Assembly: GCA_023266715.1 (NCBI GenBank) | Contig: JAHFPK010000075.1 | Coordinates: 1 to 5,098, forward strand | DNA: 5,098 nucleotides | Direction of reading: 5' to 3' | Source: Hyphomicrobiales bacterium | GTDB lineage: Bacteria > Pseudomonadota > Alphaproteobacteria > Rhizobiales > Aestuariivirgaceae | Shown here: piece after piece, positions 1 to 5,098 of the stretch | Position numbering within the stretch: the first letter of the stretch is position 1 | Layout: each line of letters opens with the position of its first letter | Translations under genes and position numbers: made by a program | The notes under the pieces: model-generated | What the model was told of the DNA's origin: nothing | Database searches by the model: none | Seen by the model: the letters and a program-made list of their open reading frames with translations, nothing else

Positions 1-63
1 CCATCGCGTGTCGCTTTCGGTGAATGGCGCTTTGGCAGCTTGCTCATGGCCGGCAGCCTAAAA
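1..63. other. Left-edge segment, gene content unresolved
   Basis: This stretch lies outside the rpmB terminator. On the plus strand one frame is open from base 2 to a TAA at 59-61 and ends in ...ALAACSWPAA. That would fit the last codons of a gene converging on rpmB, with the stop just before the shared terminator. Two other readings cannot be excluded: a plus-strand frame open from base 1 that runs through the terminator, and a minus-strand ATG at 44-46 (MSKLPKRHSPK...) with no clear Shine-Dalgarno. About 20 codons are too few to decide, and no family is recognised. Confidence 0.2.
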
Positions 64-93
64 CAAAAGCCGCCCGGATTGGAGCGGCTTTTG
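64..93 (-). terminator. Intrinsic terminator of rpmB
   Basis: A perfect 10-bp inverted repeat, CAAAAGCCGC (64-73) and GCGGCTTTTG (84-93), is separated by a 10-base loop. Read on the minus strand, the stem runs into TTTTGTTTTAGG, the usual U-rich tail of a Rho-independent terminator. It starts about 22 bases after the rpmB stop codon. The stem is symmetric with A/T outer pairs, so it could also stop plus-strand transcription coming from the left edge, although the T run on that side is short and lies inside the stem. Confidence 0.8.
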
Positions 94-115
94 CAAATCC
101 AGAGATTTTCAACGA

Positions 116-412
116 TCAGGCAGCAGCTTTTTCTTCCAGCTTCTTGGCAATCGAGCTCTTGAGCTTGCGCGCCTTGGCGGAAAGTTCATCGCTATCAGCC
201 TTCAAAAGAAAAGCATCCAGGCCGCCGCGATGTTCAACGGTCTTGAGTGCATTGGCGCTGACGCGGAAACGATAGGTCTGGCCCATGGCATCGCTGATCA
301 GGCTGACATTGCACAGATTTGGCAAAAACCGGCGTTTGACCTTGTTATTGGAATGACTCACGTTGTTACCAGTCAGTGGGTTCTTGCCTGTCAACTCGCA
401 AACTCGAGCCAT
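116..412 (-). CDS. rpmB: 50S ribosomal protein L28
   Basis: This gene encodes L28, a small basic protein of the large ribosomal subunit that binds 23S rRNA. The 98-residue product carries the family hallmarks: MARVCELTGKNPLTGNNVSH at the N-terminus, the basic segment NNKVKRRFLPNL (22-33), the SAN motif near 52-54 and HRGGLDAFL (61-69), followed by a Lys/Ala-rich tail. Its length is normal for alphaproteobacterial L28. It has only two cysteines (5 and 34) rather than paired CxxC motifs, so it is the zinc-free form. The frame stays open upstream to an ATG at 541, but the 412 start is preferred: it is where L28 homology begins, it has a CGGAG at 421-425 eight bases upstream, and the predicted promoter lies inside the longer frame. 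The gene appears monocistronic, with its own promoter and terminator. Confidence 0.97.
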   Translation of the reverse strand: MARVCELTGKNPLTGNNVSHSNNKVKRRFLPNLCNVSLISDAMGQTYRFRVSANALKTVEHRGGLDAFLLKADSDELSAKARKLKSSIAKKLEEKAAA

Positions 413-420
413 AATACATA

Positions 421-425
421 CTCCG
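421..425 (-). promoter_or_regulatory. Shine-Dalgarno of rpmB (fixes the start)
   Basis: The minus strand reads CGGAG, followed by eight bases and then ATG at 412-410. This supports the 98-residue L28 start and argues against the in-frame upstream ATG at 541. Confidence 0.75.
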
Positions 426-438
426 AAATATAAATGAG

Positions 439-460
439 GCCAGACCTTGAGGGGTCCGGC
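439..460 (-). promoter_or_regulatory. Stem-loop in the rpmB 5' leader
   Basis: In the minus-strand RNA, GCCGGACC (460-453) pairs with GGUCUGGC (446-439) across the six-base loop CCUCAA. This gives eight contiguous pairs, one of them G-U. GA just before the stem can add further pairs with the following CUC if one C is bulged. The predicted transcription start is near 466, so the hairpin would sit at the extreme 5' end of the mRNA, about 13 bases upstream of the Shine-Dalgarno. It has no U tail, so it is not an intrinsic terminator. It could protect the 5' end or serve in feedback control. The pairing is seen in the sequence; any function is inferred. Confidence 0.5.
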
Positions 461-472
461 TCGGTTGGCGCT

Positions 473-501
473 TCTATAAGTGGAGAGCCAGCGCCGGTCA
501 A
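473..501 (-). promoter_or_regulatory. Sigma-70-type promoter of rpmB
   Basis: The minus strand shows TTGACC (501-496), a 17-base spacer and TATAGA (478-473). Both hexamers are close to the housekeeping consensus at the ideal spacing, and the C before TTGAC is typical of strong alphaproteobacterial promoters. Transcription would start near 466, giving a leader of about 54 bases. A strong constitutive promoter suits a ribosomal protein gene. Confidence 0.75.
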
Positions 502-600
502 GCAAAACACCGATAATTTCCAGGAAGTTTCCCCGTCTCACTTTAGGACAGTCTGGTTAACGACGGCCCCAGAAAATCTCCCTAAACCCTTGCAACAGAA

Positions 601-629
601 CCGGATTTTAGTAGCAAGCCGCAATCCGG
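601..629. repeat. Inverted repeat CCGGATT/AATCCGG
   Basis: CCGGATT (601-607) and AATCCGG (623-629) form a perfect 7-bp inverted repeat around a 15-base loop. No T run follows on either strand, so it does not look like an intrinsic terminator. It may be a protein-binding site or part of a structured RNA, or it may be chance. Confidence 0.4.
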
Positions 630-707
630 CCACTACATCTTGCCAGAACAAACAGTGAAAGTATGGCAATCCGCGATTCGCCCACCTTCTGTTCTCAAAC
701 CAGAACG

Positions 708-763
708 CTTCGTTAACAGGAAATGTCCAATTCACTTGATGGGCTTTACCCTTCGTTAGCAGG
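708..763 (+). repeat. Short direct repeat CTTCGTTARCAGG
   Basis: CTTCGTTAACAGG (708-720) and CTTCGTTAGCAGG (751-763) match at 12 of 13 positions, with their starts 43 bp apart. Each is followed by AAA after zero or three bases. A shorter copy of the core, CTTCGTT, recurs at 908-914. It may be a regulator-binding repeat or a degenerate duplication. Confidence 0.35.
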
Positions 764-803
764 TGGAAACAAACCTTAAGACAAAAGCTGAATTTTTTGT
801 GAC

Positions 804-816
804 CTCGGTCCCCGAG
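804..816. other. Small GC hairpin CTCGG-TCC-CCGAG
   Basis: A perfect 5-bp stem with a three-base loop lies between the T run at 793-798 and the GANTC cluster. On the minus strand it is about 145 bases past the oxidoreductase stop codon and is followed by GTCACAAAAAA, not by U residues, so it does not meet the pattern of an intrinsic terminator. It may still be the 3' end structure of that transcript. Confidence 0.3.
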
Positions 817-830
817 CCCAATCCAACACA

Positions 831-947
831 GAATCAGCAGCCCTCGAATCCCCGGAATCACCCAGGAACATAAAATGAATCCGTCATGAGTCAGCGATTC
901 GGTCAGGCTTCGTTCTGCTTTGAATCCAAAACATAACCACCTGAATC
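831..947. promoter_or_regulatory. Dense cluster of GANTC (CcrM-type) sites
   Basis: Eight GANTC sites start at 831, 846, 855, 877, 888, 896, 922 and 943, so all lie within 117 bp. By eye, the remaining ~4,980 bp hold only nine (355, 675, 2764, 2880, 3128, 3429, 4403, 4484, 4569). GANTC is the recognition site of CcrM, the cell-cycle adenine methylase of Alphaproteobacteria. The clustering is seen directly. A role in methylation-dependent control, or in replication or segregation, is only an inference. Confidence 0.55.
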
Positions 948-954
948 ATTCCGG
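852..954. repeat. ~103-bp segment bounded by imperfect inverted repeats
   Basis: CCGGAATCACCCAGG (852-866) and CCTGAATCATTCCGG (940-954) are inverted copies matching at 12 of 15 positions; the outer seven and inner four bases are exact. The enclosed DNA holds six of the eight clustered GANTC sites, counting those inside the arms, and an inner GAATC/GATTC pair at 877-900. The right arm lies only five bases beyond the oxidoreductase stop codon, so the segment could fold as its 3' untranslated region. It could also be a small palindromic element of the kind scattered through alphaproteobacterial genomes. No target-site duplication is evident. Confidence 0.35.
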
Positions 955-959
955 CACAT

Positions 960-2369
960 CTAGCTTGGCAGGATATTCTGGTTCAGGCGGAACACATTTT
1001 CGGGATCGTATTTGCGTTTCACTTTTTGAAGCCGCCCATAGGCCTCCGCACCAAAGGCATCGTGCACGAGATTTGTTCCTTCTCCATGTCCGGGGAAGTT
1101 GAGATAAAGCCGACCCGTCGAGTGGCGCTGCATGTCATCCCAGAATTTGCGGACCCAACTAATGTTAGCATCATCATCTGAGGCGCTGGACCAGATAGCG
1201 TCCAGGCTCAGCATAAAGGGCATGGAACGGTCACCAAATGCTGTAGCATCAGCAGCCACGCGCTGAACCGCGCCTCCGAATTTCCAGATGGAGGCAAAGG
1301 TCATTTCGGAGGGGCGCTGCGCCATGCGCGACATGATCTCATGGATGACATCGCCATCGAGGCCTTTGAGGTAGGTTGATTTCCAGTAGCAACGGTCGCG
1401 GCCCTTGGGGAAAAGCCCGTCGTAGAGCGTTTGGATGGTGCGATAGGGCATGCGGCCACTGAAATCGACCAGCGGTTCGCCAAAACTGCGCAAGGGCTGC
1501 ACCACGCGCTCGCCTTCATCTGCCGGTCCATCATAGACATGGGCAAAGGCCACAACGCGGTGGCCCCAGGCATGTTCGGGAATTGAGGGGTCCTGCGGCA
1601 GCGTCGAGAATTCGGCAAGTCCACTGAGCCTGTCAGGTGCTGTCTTCATGAAGTCACGCCAGAGTGGAATGATTTCATCGGCCCGCTCTTCCGGATAGGC
1701 AGGGCCACAGAACATGAGTTCCGGCTCGATTGCGTGCAGCTTGAACTCGAAGCTGACAGCCACACCGAAATTGCCACCGCCGCCGCGCAACGCCCAGAAC
1801 AACTCCGGGTTTTCGGTTTCGCTGGCATGGACCAGTTTGCCGTCGGCGGTCATGATATCGGCGGCCAGCAGATTGTCGCAGCTCAGACCATGGCTACCGC
1901 GCAGCCAGCCGATGCCGCCGGAAAGCGTGAGGCCCGCCACACCCGTGGCCGAGATCAGGCCACCGGGTGTGGCACGTCCAAAGGGCGTGGTCGCCGCATC
2001 GACGTCGCCCCATGTGGCACCGCCTTCGACGATGGCGTGATCAAGACCGGGCACCAAACGCACCCCATTCATCGCCGACATGTCAATCATCAGCCCACCG
2101 TCGCAAACCGCATAGCCCGCCACATTATGTCCACCCGAACGGATAGCGATGGCAAGGCCATGTTCACGGGCAAAACTAACCGATGCTGCGACATCGGCGG
2201 CATTCCGGCAGCGCGCGATCAGTGCCGGTCGGCGCTCAATCATGCCATTCCAGACCACGCGCGCGTCATTGTACGAAGGACTTGACGGGTCCAGCACCTC
2301 GCCGCGCAATTGCGCGCGAAAGCCTTCGACTTGCACGGTTGTGGTCAGCCGGGATTTGTCATGAGCCAT
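960..2369 (-). CDS. Berberine-bridge-type FAD-binding oxidoreductase
   Basis: This is a 469-residue flavoprotein of the vanillyl-alcohol-oxidase superfamily, BBE branch, with no signal peptide, so probably cytoplasmic. The FAD_binding_4 domain covers roughly residues 45-210. It contains RSGGH (77-81), whose His81 should carry the covalent 8-alpha-histidyl FAD bond, then GATWGDV (117-123), GVAGLTLSGGIGW (143-155) and RGGGGNFGV (195-203). The C-terminal BBE motif is seen in KRKYDPENVFRLNQNI (451-466). Where bicovalent members have a second, cysteinyl FAD link, this protein appears to have Ile139, so it is probably attached through His alone, like 6-hydroxy-D-nicotine oxidase, which is of similar length. 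Family members use O2 to oxidise sugars, alkaloids or aromatics; the substrate here is unknown. GGAGG lies eight bases before the ATG. The gene is divergent from the AraC-type regulator, which probably controls it. Confidence 0.9.
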   Translation of the reverse strand: MAHDKSRLTTTVQVEGFRAQLRGEVLDPSSPSYNDARVVWNGMIERRPALIARCRNAADVAASVSFAREHGLAIAIRSGGHNVAGYAVCDGGLMIDMSAMNGVRLVPGLDHAIVEGGATWGDVDAATTPFGRATPGGLISATGVAGLTLSGGIGWLRGSHGLSCDNLLAADIMTADGKLVHASETENPELFWALRGGGGNFGVAVSFEFKLHAIEPELMFCGPAYPEERADEIIPLWRDFMKTAPDRLSGLAEFSTLPQDPSIPEHAWGHRVVAFAHVYDGPADEGERVVQPLRSFGEPLVDFSGRMPYRTIQTLYDGLFPKGRDRCYWKSTYLKGLDGDVIHEIMSRMAQRPSEMTFASIWKFGGAVQRVAADATAFGDRSMPFMLSLDAIWSSASDDDANISWVRKFWDDMQRHSTGRLYLNFPGHGEGTNLVHDAFGAEAYGRLQKVKRKYDPENVFRLNQNILPS

Positions 2370-2457
2370 GATCCAGTCCTCCAGATTGGAAAAAAGATTA
2401 GTTCAATCCGCACGGAGGGACTAAAGTTGAAATAGTTGAAAAGCGGTCATTTCTGCC
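2370..2457. promoter_or_regulatory. Divergent promoter/operator region
   Basis: These 88 bp separate the start codons of the oxidoreductase (minus) and the regulator (plus) and must hold both promoters. A tandem repeat AGTTGAAA occurs at 2425-2432 and 2434-2441, with a nine-base period. A 5-bp inverted repeat TTAGT (2398-2402) / ACTAA (2420-2424) overlaps TTCAA (2402-2406), the complement of the TTGAA core of the tandem repeat. These are the best candidates for regulator-binding sites. No clear -35/-10 pair was found in either direction, which would fit activator-dependent transcription. The enzyme side has a strong Shine-Dalgarno (GGAGG, complement of 2378-2382). The regulator side has only a weak AAGCGG near 2441-2446. 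Confidence 0.5.
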
Positions 2458-3489
2458 ATGGTAGTACAGAGCAGCCCTCTGAATGTTGCAATCCTTGCGA
2501 TGCCCGAGGTGACGGCCTCGACGCTTTTCGGGATGTTTGATCTATTGTCCTCGCCGGGCAAGGATTTCGATTTCATCACCCATGGTGTGGCTGGCGAGGC
2601 GCATATGCGTCCCTATGTAGTGGCGCGCGAACGTGGCGGTTTTCTCGCGGCAAACGGCATCTGGGTCAGACCCGATTATGATCTTCGCGATTGTCCGCAA
2701 CCCGACATCATCTGCATTCCGGACTTTTTCGTCCAGCCCGGAGCGAGCATCGCCGGACAGTATGATTCCGAGGTGCAATGGCTGAAGCGCGCCCATGACG
2801 CCGGAACCATGCTGGCCAGTGCCTGTTCCGGTGCAGTGCTGCTCGGCGAGGCGGGCCTGCTCACCAACCGAGAGGCAACGATTCATTGGGGCTACGTTGC
2901 AACCCTCGTCAACAATTATCCGGGCGTAAAGGTGAAGCCAAGCCAGTCACTGGTGCTGAGTGGCGAGGCCCAACGCATCATCATGGCCGGTGGCGGGTCG
3001 AGCTGGCAAGATCTGGCACTCTATCTTATCGCCCGTTTCGTTGGCCTCAAGGAAGCGATGGAAGTCGCCAAGGTCTACATGCTGCAATGGCACGACCTCG
3101 GCCAGCAACCGTTCGCTGCACTGATGGGATTCCGACAGACCGAAGATGCGGTGATTAACCGATGCCAGGAATGGATTGCCACCAATTACCGAACACACTC
3201 GCCCATTGCCGCTATGACAGAATGGTCCGGCCTGCCGGAACGCTCCCTTGTGCGCCGCTTCACCAAGGCCACCGGCATGACGCCACTCGACTACGTGCAT
3301 GCCCACAGGCTTGAGGAAGCCAAACAAATGCTGGAAACGGGTGATCTTCCGGTGGAAGCCATCGCCAACGAAGTGGGCTATGAGGACACAAGTTTCTTCG
3401 GTCGGCTATTTCGCCGAAAAGTTGGCTTGACTCCAGCCCAATACCGCCTGCGTTTCGGCTCTCTGCGCCGGGTTCTTGCCCGAATTTAG
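2458..3489 (+). CDS. GlxA-type transcriptional regulator (DJ-1/PfpI + AraC HTH)
   Basis: The 343-residue product is a two-domain regulator of the GlxA family. Residues ~8-195 form a class I glutamine-amidotransferase-like (DJ-1/PfpI) domain. Its nucleophile-elbow sequence SACSGAVLLGEAGLL (121-135) is centred on Cys123, and TIHW (141-144) follows; in this family the domain normally senses a small molecule rather than acting as an enzyme. Residues ~230-335 form the AraC DNA-binding domain with two helix-turn-helix units, ending in GYEDTSFFGRLFRRKVGLTP (307-326). The length is typical. The ATG at 2458 is the only ATG between an in-frame TGA (2437-2439) and the DJ-1 domain; its ribosome site is weak. 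The gene faces away from the FAD oxidoreductase, the usual arrangement for a regulator and its target, so it probably activates that gene in response to the substrate. The ligand is unknown. Confidence 0.9.
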   Translation: MVVQSSPLNVAILAMPEVTASTLFGMFDLLSSPGKDFDFITHGVAGEAHMRPYVVARERGGFLAANGIWVRPDYDLRDCPQPDIICIPDFFVQPGASIAGQYDSEVQWLKRAHDAGTMLASACSGAVLLGEAGLLTNREATIHWGYVATLVNNYPGVKVKPSQSLVLSGEAQRIIMAGGGSSWQDLALYLIARFVGLKEAMEVAKVYMLQWHDLGQQPFAALMGFRQTEDAVINRCQEWIATNYRTHSPIAAMTEWSGLPERSLVRRFTKATGMTPLDYVHAHRLEEAKQMLETGDLPVEAIANEVGYEDTSFFGRLFRRKVGLTPAQYRLRFGSLRRVLARI

Positions 3490-3501
3490 TTTAATTTGGG
3501 T

Positions 3502-3530
3502 TTGCACATCACGCTTTCAAGCACTACTTT
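3502..3530 (+). promoter_or_regulatory. Candidate promoter of the helicase gene, implying a leaderless mRNA
   Basis: TTGCAC (3502-3507), a 17-base spacer and TACTTT (3525-3530) form a moderate sigma-70-type promoter in the 47-bp gap after the regulator gene. Transcription would start six to eight bases after the -10 box, at 3536-3538, which coincides with the helicase ATG (3537-3539). No Shine-Dalgarno is visible before that ATG, in keeping with a leaderless transcript. No terminator was found in the gap, so read-through from the regulator gene is also possible. Confidence 0.45.
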
Positions 3531-3536
3531 GTGACC

Positions 3537-5098
3537 ATGCCGCCAATTCACACTGTCACCGCCGTGTTGGGCCCCACCAATACTGGCAAAACCCATTTGG
3601 CCGTGGAGCGGATGCTGGCCCATGGCGGCGGCATGATCGGTCTGCCGCTCCGGCTTCTGGCCCGTGAAATCTATGACCGCGTACGGCTCAAAGTGGGTGA
3701 CCACGCGGTGGCACTTGTAACGGGTGAAGAGAAGATTATTCCGGCAGTGCCGCGCTATTGGGTGGCAACCGTTGAAGCCATGCCGCCTGACATCGAAGTG
3801 CCATTCCTCGCCATCGACGAAGTCCAGCTCTGCGCCGATTTCGAACGCGGCCACGTCTTCACCGACCGCGTTTTGCATCGGCGTGGCACCGACGAAACCA
3901 TGCTTCTGGGGGCTGCCACCATGAAGCCCATTCTCGAGGCGATGCTGCCTAAAACCAGCTTTATTTCGCGGCCGCGTTTCTCCAAGCTCACCTATGCGGG
4001 TGTGAAGAAAATGACACGGCTTCCCAGAAGGTCGGCCATTGTCGCCTTCTCGGCTGAAATGGTTTATGCCGTGGCCGAACTCGTCCGCCGGCAAAACGGT
4101 GGAGCCGCCGTTGTGCTCGGCGCCCTGTCGCCGCGCACCCGCAACGCGCAGGTAGCGCTCTATCAATCGGGTGATGTGGATTATATCGTGGCAACCGATG
4201 CCATCGGCATGGGCCTCAACATGAATGTCGATCACGTGGCCTTCGCCGCAACCCGCAAATATGATGGTTTCCAGTACCGCAAGCTTAACCCCGGCGAACT
4301 CGGCCAAGTCGCAGGCCGCGCCGGCCGCTATATGAATGACGGCACCTTTGGCAGCACCGGTGAAGCGGAAGCCTTCGACCAGGAAACCATCAACCGCCTT
4401 GAGAATCACAACTTCGATAGCATTCGCTCGCTTCAATGGCGCAACCCGGAGCTCGATTTTGGCTCCCTTGAGCGCCTGCACCGGAGTCTCGCAACGCTGC
4501 CAAAACACAATGGCCTCACACGGGCCCAGGCCGGACCCGATATTCAGGCGCTGGAAGCCGTATCGCGGGATTCCACCTATGCTGATCTCGCCAAGTCAAA
4601 AATTGAAGTGGAGCTCCTCTGGTCGGCCTGCCAGATGCCCGACTACCGCAACATTTCTCCCGCCGAACACGCCCATCTCGTGGGCCGCGTATTCCAGTTC
4701 CTTGCAAGCCGGCCCGGATATATTTCCGAGGACTGGTTCTCGCGGCAATTGCAGCATTGTGAAAATATCGAAGGCGATCTTGATACGCTCTCCAATCGCA
4801 TCTCCCATGTCAGAACTTGGACCTTCATTGCAAATCGTGGGCACTGGCTGAAAGCGCCCCTCTATTGGCAGCAGCGCGCCAGGGAGATAGAAGATAAGCT
4901 GTCAGATGCGTTGCATGAAAGGCTAACCCAGCGTTTCATTGATCGCAGGACCAGTGTATTGATGCGCCGCCTGGCACAAAAGGAAGAGTTAATGTCGAGT
5001 GTTGAAGAAGATGGCGCCATTCATGTTGAAGGCGAGTATGTGGGTCGCATCAAGGGTTTCAATTTTATTCCCGATGGTACAAATGAAAGCCAGGAACA
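3537..5098 (+). CDS. Suv3-like superfamily 2 helicase, 3' end beyond window
   Basis: The visible 520 residues are the N-terminal part of an ATP-dependent RNA/DNA helicase related to mitochondrial Suv3. Motifs in order are Walker A GPTNTGKTH (12-20, Lys18), motif II DEVQ (94-97), motif III GAAT (125-128), motif V ATDAIGMGLN (219-228) and motif VI QVAGRAGR (257-264, with the arginine finger). The two RecA-like domains therefore span about 5-290. A helical region follows, and YVGRIKGFNFIPD (501-513) begins the family's C-terminal part. The frame is open at the window edge; relatives in Hyphomicrobiales are much longer, often near 1,000 residues. Suv3 helicases unwind RNA for decay with polynucleotide phosphorylase; the role of bacterial members is poorly known. 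An in-frame GTG at 3531 is an alternative start, but ATG 3537 is preferred. No Shine-Dalgarno is seen. The gene follows the regulator by 47 bp. Confidence 0.9.
   Translation, partial: MPPIHTVTAVLGPTNTGKTHLAVERMLAHGGGMIGLPLRLLAREIYDRVRLKVGDHAVALVTGEEKIIPAVPRYWVATVEAMPPDIEVPFLAIDEVQLCADFERGHVFTDRVLHRRGTDETMLLGAATMKPILEAMLPKTSFISRPRFSKLTYAGVKKMTRLPRRSAIVAFSAEMVYAVAELVRRQNGGAAVVLGALSPRTRNAQVALYQSGDVDYIVATDAIGMGLNMNVDHVAFAATRKYDGFQYRKLNPGELGQVAGRAGRYMNDGTFGSTGEAEAFDQETINRLENHNFDSIRSLQWRNPELDFGSLERLHRSLATLPKHNGLTRAQAGPDIQALEAVSRDSTYADLAKSKIEVELLWSACQMPDYRNISPAEHAHLVGRVFQFLASRPGYISEDWFSRQLQHCENIEGDLDTLSNRISHVRTWTFIANRGHWLKAPLYWQQRAREIEDKLSDALHERLTQRFIDRRTSVLMRRLAQKEELMSSVEEDGAIHVEGEYVGRIKGFNFIPDGTNESQE

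Larger units (their letters stand above)
502..959. other. Long intergenic region without a convincing gene
   Basis: About 460 bases separate the rpmB promoter from the oxidoreductase stop codon. The longest frame is on the minus strand (538-861). Its 107-residue product is rich in Cys, Trp and Phe, lacks family motifs and has no good ribosome site, so it is unlikely to be real. The base composition is more AT-rich than the flanking genes. Structures seen here are a 7-bp inverted repeat at 601-629, a 13-base direct repeat near 708 and 751, an A/T stem ACAAAA/TTTTGT at 781-800, a GC hairpin at 804-816 and the GANTC cluster from 831. No tRNA or known RNA family was recognised. No canonical terminator for the oxidoreductase transcript is visible. 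Confidence 0.6.

Noticed and set aside
413..541. N-terminal extension of L28 starting at the ATG at 541
   Set aside because: The extra 43 residues match no L28 feature. The predicted promoter, leader hairpin and Shine-Dalgarno of rpmB all fall inside this stretch.
804..816. Hairpin as intrinsic terminator of the oxidoreductase gene
   Set aside because: On the minus strand the stem is followed by an A-rich run, not a U-rich one, and it lies about 145 bases past the stop codon.
538..861. Minus-strand frame of 107 codons in the intergenic region
   Set aside because: The composition (many Cys, Trp and Phe) and lack of motifs or a good ribosome site suggest chance. It also contains the direct repeats and hairpins noted above.
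831..954. CRISPR array or tandem-repeat array
   Set aside because: Spacing between the GAATC-like units is irregular (8-26 bp) and the shared unit is only five or six bases, so there is no repeat-spacer structure.
1734..2285. Plus-strand frame of 183 codons inside the oxidoreductase gene
   Set aside because: It overlaps the conserved FAD-binding motifs on the other strand, shows no family motif and has no convincing ribosome site.
2542..3327. Minus-strand frames antisense to the GlxA-type regulator
   Set aside because: The plus strand encodes a full-length two-domain regulator with clear DJ-1 and AraC motifs. The antisense products resemble nothing known.
3486..4508. Long minus-strand frame (340 codons) antisense to the helicase
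   Set aside because: Its product has no recognisable domain and is rich in His and Gly in a pattern typical of antisense readings. The opposite strand carries every core helicase motif in order.

Overview
The window looks like chromosomal DNA from an alphaproteobacterium, most likely of the order Hyphomicrobiales (Rhizobiales). This is an inference. The L28 protein has the alphaproteobacterial form (NNVSHSNNKVKRRFLPNL, then VEHRGGLDAFLLK). The Suv3-like helicase at the right edge is of a type common in that group. GC content is moderate, and GANTC, the target of the CcrM methylase of these bacteria, is sparse except in one dense cluster. The genus cannot be named from the sequence alone.

Layout from left to right. 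Positions 1-63 hold no gene that can be assigned. rpmB (ribosomal protein L28) lies on the minus strand at 116-412. It has a good sigma-70-type promoter, a stem-loop at the very start of its leader, a clear Shine-Dalgarno and an intrinsic terminator. About 460 bases follow (502-959) with no convincing gene. They contain a 7-bp inverted repeat, a short direct repeat, a GC-rich hairpin, and next to the oxidoreductase stop codon a dense GANTC cluster overlapping a ~100-bp segment bounded by inverted repeats. Next is a minus-strand gene for a berberine-bridge-type FAD-linked oxidoreductase (960-2369). It diverges across 88 bp from a plus-strand gene for a GlxA-type AraC regulator (DJ-1/PfpI domain plus AraC helix-turn-helix, 2458-3489). 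The window ends inside a large plus-strand Suv3-like superfamily 2 helicase gene (3537 to the edge), which seems to have its own promoter placed so that the mRNA would be leaderless.

rpmB and the helicase are conserved genes concerned with translation and RNA. The oxidoreductase/regulator pair between them looks like an accessory catabolic or detoxification cassette, with the regulator probably controlling the divergent enzyme gene. Nothing here is clearly a new defence or mobile system. The most unusual signals are in non-coding DNA: the GANTC cluster with its inverted-repeat segment, the predicted leaderless start of the helicase gene, and the rpmB leader hairpin.
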